Below, one piece after another: positions 22,731-28,528 of a stretch of 28,528 bases of DNA. The notes under the pieces are model-generated. The model made no database searches. It worked only from the letters and a program-made list of their open reading frames with translations, and was not told where the DNA came from. The stretch is taken from contig CAAGBS010000041.1 in NCBI GenBank assembly GCA_900768125.1, forward strand, positions 1 to 28,528. Direction: 5' to 3'. Origin of the DNA: Oscillospiraceae bacterium. GTDB lineage: Bacteria > Bacillota > Clostridia > Oscillospirales > Ruminococcaceae. Both the position numbers and the translations under genes were made by a program. Numbering within the stretch: the stretch's first letter is position 1; every line of letters starts with the position of its first letter.

Positions 22731-23435
22731 TTACCTGTTTTCGAGAATGAACCTCTCCGCGTCCGCAACGCTTCCCTGCCTGTAGTCGGAATAGTCCAGC
22801 TTTTCGGGGTTCTCCACGAACTCGTTTGCGAGAAATACAGTCATGCCCAGCTTTTCAGCCGCCATGTCCTCGGAAACGCTGTTGCCGACCATTATGCATT
22901 CCTGCGGCTCTGCGTCTATCTTGCCAAGTATCTCCTGATAATACTTCGGATTCGGCTTGCAGTAGGTGCTGTTGTCGTACCAGGTCACCAGCTCGAAGTC
23001 CTCCGGTCTGAGTCCGACCCACGCCATGCGGGTGCGCACTCCGTCCAGCGGGAAAATGGGATTAGTCGCAAGCACAACGCGCAGTCCCGCGGATTTCAGG
23101 CGATCTATCATCGGCTTGTGGTCGGGTATGTATTTCAGGCTCTGCTTCGCCTTTTCAAACTCGTGGGTGTAGAACTCGTCGCATGTTGAACGCGCGTCAG
23201 GCAGGCCGGGATTCATCGTGTTGAAAGTCTCCCAGAACGCCTCGGAATTGAGCCTGCTGCCATCGTTCATGATCATCGCTTTAGTCCCGCCCCAGACGGA
23301 CTTAACGGTGCGCTCCGGCTGATAGCCCATCGGTGCAAGCTTTTTACACAGCTCGCTGAAATATATCTTGATAAAGTCCTCCTGCTCGAAAGGGAGCAGA
23401 GTGCCGTCCAGGTCAAAAAGCACTGTACTGATCAT
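22731..23435 (-). CDS. HAD-superfamily hydrolase
   Basis: The 234-residue protein has all HAD motifs: Asp8 and Asp10 in VLFDLDGTLLPF, Thr in VLATNPIF, the lysine in YCKPNPKYY, and the acidic loop in MVGNSVSEDMAAEKLG. A helical cap lies between motifs I and II. Substrates of such phosphatases cannot be read from sequence. The start is the ATG overlapping the stop of the exonuclease gene by four bases (ATGA), which also fits the domain start; the longer open frame runs into the exonuclease gene and is not real. Confidence 0.9.
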   Translation of the reverse strand: MISTVLFDLDGTLLPFEQEDFIKIYFSELCKKLAPMGYQPERTVKSVWGGTKAMIMNDGSRLNSEAFWETFNTMNPGLPDARSTCDEFYTHEFEKAKQSLKYIPDHKPMIDRLKSAGLRVVLATNPIFPLDGVRTRMAWVGLRPEDFELVTWYDNSTYCKPNPKYYQEILGKIDAEPQECIMVGNSVSEDMAAEKLGMTVFLANEFVENPEKLDYSDYRQGSVADAERFILENR

Positions 23436-24367
23436 GCGTTCTCCTTTGCGGATCTTTCGGCAGCCTTGCGGCGCTCGATGGCGGCATGCTGCTTTTCTAT
23501 CTTCTTGTCGTAGGATTCCCTTGCCTCGTCGTCGGACTTGTAGACCGAACGCGTCACAGTCCACCGGTCGGCGGCGGAGCGCTTGCAGACCACCTTGACG
23601 AGAAACTCCCCGTGCTCCGGGCAGGCGCAGATGTTGTTCTTCCGGACTGCGCCCAGCGACAGCCATTCGCCGTTTGCGAGGACCTTCCCGCACTCCGGGC
23701 AGGTTATGGCGGTTATGTTCTTGTCTGACGTCACAGTCCTGATGTCACGGATATCCCGGAAAGCCTCGCGGGCTATCACCGGTCTTACTCCCGGGGACAT
23801 GTTCGCGTACTCGGCGAGACCTTTTTTCATGTCAAGCCGGCGGCAGACCTCGTAGGTGAACCATGCGTCGTTCATCGCGTCGTGCGCCTGCGCGTCCATC
23901 GGTATGCCGAGCTTCTCCACCGCGTCCGACAGCGAGCACTGAACGCGCTCCCCGTCCACCTGGTCCTTGTAGATAAGCTGCAGATTGACGTAATCGCTGC
24001 CGTACTGCGGGTCCAGCCCGTGCAGTTCCAGATTGTCCGCGAGCATGGCGATATCGTCGAACCCCCAGGTGATGAACCGGAACTCCGGCGTGCACCAGTC
24101 CTGAAGCTTCGCGAACGCCTGCGGGAACTTCTCGCCCTTTGCGAGCATGGCGCTGGTTATTCCGGTTATCTTCTCAACGTGGCGGTTCATCTTTTTGTAG
24201 TACTTCGGCGCTACGTTTATTTTCAGCCGGTCGATGAGATTGAAGTTCTCATCGCATTTCACCGCGCCTATCTGGATTATCTCACCGCGGAGCAGAACCG
24301 GCTTCTCTACAGTATGAGCGCGGTCGAGCGCCTGGTTCCACTCCATGTCTAGTATGATATAGTACAT
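23432..24367 (-). CDS. DEDDh 3'-5' exonuclease with C-terminal zinc ribbon
   Basis: The 311-residue protein starts with the exonuclease motif I LDMEWN (Asp7, Glu9), has TWGFDDIAML as motif II, and HDAMNDAWF near residue 160 as the DEDDh motif III. This is the RNase T/KapD/epsilon-type fold acting on RNA or DNA 3' ends. After about residue 215 there is a possible zinc ribbon (CPECGK, then ICACPEHG), followed by a charged Glu/Lys/Arg coiled tail. The extra ribbon may bind nucleic acid or a partner. It sits 12 bases after the ABC-F gene and overlaps the HAD gene. Confidence 0.9.
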   Translation of the reverse strand: MYYIILDMEWNQALDRAHTVEKPVLLRGEIIQIGAVKCDENFNLIDRLKINVAPKYYKKMNRHVEKITGITSAMLAKGEKFPQAFAKLQDWCTPEFRFITWGFDDIAMLADNLELHGLDPQYGSDYVNLQLIYKDQVDGERVQCSLSDAVEKLGIPMDAQAHDAMNDAWFTYEVCRRLDMKKGLAEYANMSPGVRPVIAREAFRDIRDIRTVTSDKNITAITCPECGKVLANGEWLSLGAVRKNNICACPEHGEFLVKVVCKRSAADRWTVTRSVYKSDDEARESYDKKIEKQHAAIERRKAAERSAKENA

Positions 24368-24379
24368 TCACGCGCTCCC

Positions 24380-25993
24380 TTAAAGCATGAGCTTTCCGCC
24401 GACGTTCTCGTGGCGCCATGCTACGAAGTCATCGTAGGTACCCTGGCGGTCGAGGCAGCCGTTTTCGGTTATTTCGATTATGCGGTTGGCTGCGGTCTCG
24501 AGTATCTCGTGGTCGTGGGAAGCGAACAGCAGATTGCCCTTGAACTCGGAAAGTCCGTTGTTGACTGCAGTTATGCTCTCAAGGTCGAGGTGGTTGGTCG
24601 GGCGGTCGAGAATGAGCACGTTGCTCTGGAACAGCATCATTCTGGAGAACATGCAGCGAACTTTCTCACCGCCGGAAAGCACGTTCACCTGCTTGAAAAC
24701 GTCGTCGCCGCTGAACAGCATTCGCCCGAGGAATCCACGCAGGTAACTCTCGGTCTCGTCCTTGGAATACTGGCGCATCCAGTCGATGATGGACAGCTGG
24801 CAGTTGTCGAAGAACGCGCTGTTGTCGTTCGGGAAGTAGCTTACCGAAGTGGTGGAACCCCACTTGAAAGTACCCTCGTCCGGCTCGATTTCTTCCATGA
24901 GTATCTTGAACAGCGTGGTGACAGCTATCTCGTTGTTGCCAACGAACGCTATCTTGTCGCCCTTTCCGACCGTGAAACTTACGTTATTCAGCACCTTGAC
25001 GCCGTCAACGGTCTTGGAAAGCCCTGTCACCTGCAGGATATCCTTGCCTACCTCGCGCTCCATATCGAACGCGATGTATGGGTACTTTCTTGAAGAAGCG
25101 GGCAGTTCCTCGACGGTCAGCTTGTCGATAAGCTTGCGGCGGGAGGTCGCCTGCTTGGACTTGGACTTGTTCGCTGAGAATCTCGCGATGAAGTTCTGCA
25201 GTTCCTTTATCTTCTCCTCTGCGCGCTTGTTCTGCTGCTTTATCATGCGCTGGATAAGCTGCGAGGATTCATACCAGAACTCATAGTTGCCGACATACAT
25301 CTTTATCTTTCCGTAGTCGATATCAACGATGTGTGTGCATACATTATTAAGGAAGTGGCGGTCGTGGGACACAACGATGACCGTACCGAAATACTCCGCT
25401 AGGAAGTCCTCCAGCCAGGAAACAGCCTCAACGTCGAGGTGGTTTGTCGGCTCGTCCATGAGGATAATGTCGGGATTTCCGAAAAGGCACTGCGCAAGGA
25501 GAACCTTGACCTTTTCGTTACCGGTCAGTGAATCCATCTTCTGGTAAAGGATCTCCTCCGGCAGACCCAGACCCTGGATAAGCTTGGAAGCGTCAGACTC
25601 AGCCTCCCAGCCGTTCAGTTCCGCGAACTCAGCTTCCAGTTCGGAAGCGCGGGTGCCGTCCTCCTCTGAGAAATCCTCCTTGGCGTAAAGCGCGTCCTTC
25701 TCCTGCATGATGTCGTACAGGCGCTTGTTGCCGAGGATAACGGTGTCCTGCACGGTGTAGTCGTCGAATGCATAATGGTCCTGGCGGAGGACGGACATGC
25801 GAAGTTCCGCGGGCTTGGAAACGCTGCCCTTGGTGGGTTCGAGGTCTCCGCAGAGCACCTTTAAGAATGTGGATTTTCCAGCGCCGTTCGCGCCGATGAC
25901 GCCGTAGCAGTTGCCGGCTGTGAATTTCAGGTCTACGTCCTTGAAAAGAAGCTGTCCGCCGAAGCTGACGCTTACATCAGATACAGTTATCAA
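24380..25993 (-). CDS. ABC-F family ATPase (YkpA/YbiT type)
   Basis: The 537-residue protein has two ATP-binding domains joined by a Lys/Arg-rich linker and no membrane segments, the ABC-F layout; such proteins act on ribosomes. Domain 1 has an intact Walker A (GANGAGKST, Lys40) and Walker B DEPTNHLD, but its signature is LTGNE. Domain 2 has an intact signature LSGGE, but its Walker A reads GNNEIAVTT, with Val for Lys, and its Walker B reads DRPTNHLD, with Arg for the catalytic Glu. One composite site is thus intact and the other degenerate. It is the first gene of an operon with the exonuclease and HAD genes and has its own promoter. Confidence 0.94.
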   Translation of the reverse strand: MITVSDVSVSFGGQLLFKDVDLKFTAGNCYGVIGANGAGKSTFLKVLCGDLEPTKGSVSKPAELRMSVLRQDHYAFDDYTVQDTVILGNKRLYDIMQEKDALYAKEDFSEEDGTRASELEAEFAELNGWEAESDASKLIQGLGLPEEILYQKMDSLTGNEKVKVLLAQCLFGNPDIILMDEPTNHLDVEAVSWLEDFLAEYFGTVIVVSHDRHFLNNVCTHIVDIDYGKIKMYVGNYEFWYESSQLIQRMIKQQNKRAEEKIKELQNFIARFSANKSKSKQATSRRKLIDKLTVEELPASSRKYPYIAFDMEREVGKDILQVTGLSKTVDGVKVLNNVSFTVGKGDKIAFVGNNEIAVTTLFKILMEEIEPDEGTFKWGSTTSVSYFPNDNSAFFDNCQLSIIDWMRQYSKDETESYLRGFLGRMLFSGDDVFKQVNVLSGGEKVRCMFSRMMLFQSNVLILDRPTNHLDLESITAVNNGLSEFKGNLLFASHDHEILETAANRIIEITENGCLDRQGTYDDFVAWRHENVGGKLML

Positions 25994-26037
25994 TTCTATT
26001 CTCCTTTATCATTTGTTTTAGAAACACATACAATATT

Positions 26038-26066
26038 AGTATAACATACTTCGGTAGGAATTACAA
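26038..26066 (-). promoter_or_regulatory. Promoter of the ABC-F/exonuclease/HAD operon
   Basis: On the minus strand TTGTAA (26061-26066) and TATACT (26038-26043) are separated by 17 bases, with TGT before the -10. An AAAGGAG site follows just before the ABC-F start. Confidence 0.65.
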
Positions 26067-26126
26067 GTGCTTTGCGCGATTTTTTCCGGAATAATCAGCC
26101 TTTTCCGGACATATCCATGTAAAGGA

Positions 26127-26153
26127 AAAACCCCGGCACTATTGCGCCGAGGC
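26127..26153 (-). terminator. Duplicated terminator, distal copy
   Basis: This 27-base stretch is identical to 26340-26366. On the minus strand it forms CCTCGGC/GCCGGGG with a G-U wobble, followed by five T residues. It would end any minus-strand transcript coming through the structured region at 26163-26291. Confidence 0.65.
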
Positions 26154-26162
26154 AAAACCGTC

Positions 26163-26291
26163 GAAAAATCCCCTGTCGGGGCTTTTCCGCCGAACATCCC
26201 ATCTGCGCGCACGTCTTATCGGCTACGCCGCCAAGACGCACACTTGATGGGATAGTAGTATTTTTTGCCACGGCAGAGCTGGGGCAAAAAA
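26163..26291 (-). ncRNA. Candidate structured RNA downstream of abrB
   Basis: Three hairpins are packed here. The largest has outer 8-bp arms at 26196-26203 and 26246-26253 (atcccatc/gatgggat) and inner 11-base arms at 26207-26217 and 26233-26243. The inner arms pair completely only in minus-strand RNA, where three positions become G-U wobbles; in plus-strand RNA they would be A-C mismatches. A CCCC/GGGG hairpin with flanking A and T runs lies at 26163-26187, and a nine-base ttttttgcc/ggcaaaaaa pair at 26261-26291. No promoter of its own was found, so it may be transcribed through from abrB. I do not recognise an RNA family. Confidence 0.4.
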
Positions 26292-26303
26292 TGAATATCA
26301 AAA

Positions 26304-26318
26304 GCCCGCTCCGCGGGC
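26304..26318 (-). terminator. Secondary hairpin after abrB
   Basis: A perfect 6-bp gcccgc/gcgggc stem with a three-base loop is followed on the minus strand by four T residues. It is the second terminator-like hairpin after abrB and would back up the one at 26340-26366. Confidence 0.5.
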
Positions 26319-26339
26319 AAAAGTTAATCATTGATAAGC

Positions 26340-26366
26340 AAAACCCCGGCACTATTGCGCCGAGGC
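26340..26366 (-). terminator. Duplicated terminator, abrB-proximal copy
   Basis: The stem CCTCGGC/GCCGGGG with an eight-base loop on the minus strand, followed by TTTTG, lies 21 bases after the abrB stop. It is identical over 27 bases to the copy at 26127-26153. Confidence 0.7.
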
Positions 26367-26387
26367 TTTAAGACCTGGTTATGTATC

Positions 26388-26636
26388 TCAGTTGAGCTTG
26401 TTGAGTTCAGCAAGGCACTCGGAGCAGATGTTCTTGCCCTTGAAAACTGTGATCCCGCTTGCATTGGAGCAGAAAGCGCATGCGGGCATGTACTTCTTGA
26501 GAATGATCTGATCGTCCTCAACGTAGATCTCGAGGCTGTCCTTGATGCCGATGTCGAGAGTTCTTCTGAGCTCTATCGGAATAACGATTCTTCCCAGCTC
26601 ATCAACTTTTCTTACAATACCTGTGGACTTTACCAT
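26388..26636 (-). CDS. abrB: AbrB family transition-state regulator with CxxC ribbon
   Basis: The 82-residue protein has the N-terminal AbrB swapped-hairpin DNA-binding domain (STGIVRKVDELGRIVIPIEL, then DSLEIYVEDDQIILKKY). The C-terminal part carries two CxxC pairs (Cys53/Cys56 and Cys71/Cys74), a zinc-ribbon end typical of clostridial AbrB. Such proteins repress stationary-phase and sporulation genes. The ATG is preceded by an AGGAGG site. It is a single gene with a perfect consensus promoter, a 100-base leader and two terminator hairpins behind it. The symbol is given by family; paralogues may exist elsewhere. Confidence 0.93.
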   Translation of the reverse strand: MVKSTGIVRKVDELGRIVIPIELRRTLDIGIKDSLEIYVEDDQIILKKYMPACAFCSNASGITVFKGKNICSECLAELNKLN

Positions 26637-26660
26637 AATATTTTCCTCCTGATTCTGCCA

Positions 26661-26687
26661 TCTGCGCTATATTCTGGTAAGCGCAGA
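26661..26687 (-). promoter_or_regulatory. Hairpin in the abrB leader
   Basis: A perfect 8-bp stem (tctgcgct, 26661-26668; agcgcaga, 26680-26687) lies in the 5' leader of abrB, 24 bases before the start codon and just upstream of the AGGAGG site. It could affect mRNA stability or translation; no known riboswitch was recognised. Confidence 0.4.
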
Positions 26688-26744
26688 GCGTAATTCTTTG
26701 TCCTTATTCACCGTTTTTTCCAGCTTATTGCTGATTTCTTGCAT

Positions 26745-26773
26745 ATTATACCATGTTTTGTGCTGGCTGTCAA
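26745..26773 (-). promoter_or_regulatory. Perfect consensus promoter of abrB
   Basis: On the minus strand TTGACA (26768-26773) and TATAAT (26745-26750) are separated by 17 bases, an exact housekeeping sigma consensus. The start would be near 26738, giving a leader of about 100 bases. The remaining DNA up to 27023 is A+T-rich, contains the spmAB promoter candidate and no convincing gene. Confidence 0.85.
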
Positions 26774-26784
26774 TTTGAAAAATG

Positions 26785-26799
26785 AAATAAATTGTCGTA
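26785..26799. repeat. 15-base word shared with the LytTR upstream region (copy 2)
   Basis: The word aaataaattgtcgta lies 12 bases upstream of the abrB -35 and is identical to 14281-14295 beside the LytTR promoter. In Bacillus, Spo0A represses abrB; the minus-strand TACGACAA here is one base from a Spo0A-box core, which makes a Spo0A site conceivable. Confidence 0.4.
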
Positions 26800-26930
26800 T
26801 CGAGGTCAAATTAGAACAATATTTGATAAACGCGAGTGTCAGCACGATAATACAGCAATCGGTGTATATCGAAGTCAGCGGCTGAGTAATGCCGTTTTTA
26901 CAAGAGGATATTTATTACTATGCAATTGGA

Positions 26931-26959
26931 AAATATTTAGCGATATAGGAAAATACAAT
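26931..26959 (+). promoter_or_regulatory. Sigma-E-like promoter of spmAB
   Basis: AAATATT (26931-26937) and AATACAAT (26952-26959) are separated by 14 bases, close to the mother-cell sigma-E pattern (kmATATT, 14-15 bases, CATACAnT). The position, about 65 bases before spmA, and the known mother-cell expression of spmAB in Bacillus support this reading. No housekeeping promoter was seen on this strand. Confidence 0.4.
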
Positions 26960-27023
26960 GGAAAACTGGTAAATTATCAGACATAAGCTGATAAAAACTG
27001 GTACGATTCTGAGAGGTGGCAAT

Positions 27024-27632
27024 ATGAAAGTGATACTGATACTCCTTCCGACAGCCGCTGTCATCTGCGGGATATTCACAGGACGGCTCTCCGATGTTTC
27101 GGCGGCGGTGCTCGACAGCGCGGCGGGGGCAGTTACGCTTGCGCTGACGATATGCGGCGCTATGGCGCTGTGGAGCGGTCTGATGAAGGTCGCCGAGGAA
27201 GCCGGAGCAGTCCGGGGAATGTCCCGGGTGCTGTCGCCGGCGGTGGGGGGGTTGTTCCGCGGGCTGGAAAAAGGCGGGCGCGCGGCACAGCTGATATGCA
27301 TGAATCTTTCCGCGAATATCCTGGGGCTTGGCAACGCGACTACGCCGCTTGGAATCCGCGCAATGGAGGCTATCCGGCAGGAGGAAGCCGGGACAGTCCC
27401 GGACGGCTCAGCAAGCGACAATATGATAATGCTGACCGTGCTGAATACCGCAAGCCTGCAGCTTATCCCTGCCACCGCCGCTGCGCTGATGTCGGCGCAC
27501 GGTGCGGCGCGTCCGATGGAGATACTCCCCTGCGTGTGGATAGTTTCGGCGTACTCGCTGACGGCGGCGGTCGGCACTGCGAAGCTGCTCGGGCACATTT
27601 CCCGCAGGAGGGCGCGCCATGCAGATAACTGA
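27024..27632 (+). CDS. spmA: Spore maturation protein A
   Basis: The 202-residue membrane protein matches SpmA: a nucleoside-recognition/Gate domain with ALTICGAMALWSGLMKVAEE, LSPAVGGLFRGLEKG, MNLSANILGLGNATTPLG and a late LNTASLQLIPATAAALM. SpmA and SpmB are needed for dehydration of the spore core in Bacillus and Clostridium. The ATG follows an AGAGGTGG site. Its last 14 bases overlap the spmB start. Confidence 0.95.
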   Translation: MKVILILLPTAAVICGIFTGRLSDVSAAVLDSAAGAVTLALTICGAMALWSGLMKVAEEAGAVRGMSRVLSPAVGGLFRGLEKGGRAAQLICMNLSANILGLGNATTPLGIRAMEAIRQEEAGTVPDGSASDNMIMLTVLNTASLQLIPATAAALMSAHGAARPMEILPCVWIVSAYSLTAAVGTAKLLGHISRRRARHADN

Positions 27633-28137
27633 CCTTGTCGTCCCGCTGATATTTGCGGGGATAATGATATTCGGCGCCGTGCGGAAAGTGGAGGTTTTCC
27701 CAGTCTTCTGCAGCGGCGCTGCCGATGGGATCAGTACCACCGTGGATATACTTCCGGCGCTGATACTTCTGCTGGTAAGCGTGGGTATGCTGCGCGCCTC
27801 CGGGGCTGTGGAGCTTCTGACCGGTCTGCTGGAGCCGCTGTGCAGCCTTGTGGGATTCCCCCCGGAATGCATGCAGATGGTGTTGCTGAGACCGTTTTCC
27901 GGCAGCGGGGCGATGGCGGTCTACGACAGTATCGCTTCTGAAAACGGCGCGGACAGCCTTGCGGGAAAAGTCGCGGCGGTGCTTCTTGGTTCCAGCGAGA
28001 CTACATTCTACACGGTGGCGGTCTATTTTTCGGCGGTTAAGATAAAGAATACGCGTTATGCGATTCCAGCAGCGCTCGTCGCGGACTGCACTGCGTGGAT
28101 AGTCTGCGGAGTTGTGGTGAGGGCGCTGCTGGGATAG
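27619..28137 (+). CDS. spmB: Spore maturation protein B
   Basis: The 172-residue membrane protein matches SpmB: VPLIFAGIMIFGAVRKVEVF, GISTTVDILPALILLLVSVGMLRASG, MVLLRPFSGSGAM and LLGSSETTFYTVAVYF. It overlaps spmA by 14 bases and so is expressed with it, presumably in the mother cell during sporulation. No clear terminator follows; palindromic repeats begin about 20 bases after the stop. Confidence 0.95.
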   Translation: MQITDLVVPLIFAGIMIFGAVRKVEVFPVFCSGAADGISTTVDILPALILLLVSVGMLRASGAVELLTGLLEPLCSLVGFPPECMQMVLLRPFSGSGAMAVYDSIASENGADSLAGKVAAVLLGSSETTFYTVAVYFSAVKIKNTRYAIPAALVADCTAWIVCGVVVRALLG

Positions 28138-28154
28138 AATGGCGATTGAACAAA

Positions 28155-28302
28155 CTATAATTTAAGTCCCTAGGATATGGAGCGCTGAATTATATTGCGG
28201 GAGGGGCAAGCCCCTCCCCTACGATGTTTTGCAATTGTATAAATATAGTGCGCGAAGCGCAATGTTTTTCGGTTCCTTTTGTCACAAAAGGAACCAGGGG
28301 CG
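28155..28302. repeat. Dispersed palindromic repeat, right copy (inverted)
   Basis: This is the inverted counterpart of 64-217. It has a perfect 9-bp palindrome gggaggggc/gcccctccc (28199-28218), the gttttgcaattgta word, and the 25-bp ggttcc palindrome (28271-28295) with 12-bp arms. Compared with the left copy it differs by scattered substitutions, and its gggagg palindrome is better preserved. Confidence 0.75.
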
Positions 28303-28497
28303 TGGGGGCGGAGCCACCACACTCTGCGCGAAGCGCAGCTGCTCCGTGCGTAGCACGGCTAAACGCCCAAAAGCGCTAAAGGGGTGTGGGTCGGGGAGAC
28401 AAACGAAGTTTGTCTGAGAAACAAAGAGTTTTCCCCCACATCAACATCACCACTTAAAATAAACTTTCCTCAAAAACAGTCCGGTGGACTGTTTTTG
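28249..28497. repeat. Cluster of short triloop palindromes
   Basis: Several perfect short hairpins have exactly three loop bases: tgcgc-gaa-gcgca (28249-28261), ctgcgc-gaa-gcgcag (28324-28338), ccgtgc-gta-gcacgg (28344-28358), agacaaac-gaa-gtttgtct (28397-28415) and a 12-bp stem with loop ggt (28471-28497). The last has A and T runs on its arms and would work as a terminator in either direction. No coding sequence was recognised in 28138-28528. Confidence 0.7.
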
Positions 28498-28528
28498 AAC
28501 CGCAATCTTAGAATGCTGTAAGTTTAAA

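Noticed and set aside
26129..26366. The two identical 27-base words read as target-site duplications of an insertion
   Set aside because: Target duplications are rarely so long, and each copy works as a terminator hairpin with a T tract, so repeated terminators are the simpler reading.
26792..26986. 64-codon plus-strand frame between abrB and spmA
   Set aside because: No ribosome site, no recognisable domain; it overlaps the shared 15-base word and the sigma-E-like promoter.

Overview
The window looks like a chromosomal segment of a Gram-positive Clostridia member, most likely of the Oscillospiraceae/Ruminococcaceae type. This is inferred from the spore maturation pair spmAB, a clostridial AbrB with a CxxC ribbon, a YfmF/YfmH M16 pair, many A/G-rich Shine-Dalgarno sites, housekeeping-type -35/-10 promoters, and G+C-rich coding DNA interrupted by palindromic repeats. 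No phage, insertion sequence, tRNA, rRNA or CRISPR array was seen.

Layout. 1-272: palindromic repeat DNA. 273-7282 (minus): DUF1275 membrane protein followed by the F-type ATP synthase genes atpB-E-F-A-G-D-C. No separate atpH (delta) is present; instead AtpA carries an N-terminal extension resembling the C-terminal domain of delta. The c subunit has a signal-peptide-like extension. 7598-8637 (plus): azlCD amino-acid exporter. 8804-10804 (plus): chemoreceptor whose stop codon opens a 14-bp tandem repeat. 10952-14192 (minus): LytTR response regulator and hybrid histidine kinase. 14371-14580: small DUF378 protein. 14762-14930: perfect consensus promoter and terminator with no ORF, a candidate small RNA. 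15037-19743 (plus): tight operon yfmF-yfmH-lgt-folD-small membrane protein. 19792-20133 (minus): solitary MazF-type endoribonuclease. 20318-22426 (plus): dGTPase and an unknown membrane protein. 22452-22688 (minus): a complete small transcription unit for a 26-residue, six-cysteine peptide. 22731-25993 (minus): ABC-F ATPase, DEDDh exonuclease, HAD phosphatase. 26100-26380: hairpin-rich region with a duplicated terminator. 26388-26636 (minus): abrB. 27024-28137 (plus): spmA-spmB behind a sigma-E-like promoter. 28138-28528: palindromic repeats, including an inverted copy of the left-end repeat.

Most worth following up: (1) the delta-CTD/alpha fusion with loss of the delta N-terminal domain; (2) the cysteine-rich micropeptide unit; (3) the candidate small RNA at 14797-14930; (4) the structured abrB-abcF intergenic region, where G-U wobbles point to minus-strand transcription; (5) the 15-mer shared upstream of the abrB and LytTR promoters.

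All calls come from reading the sequence; no database or folding program was used.
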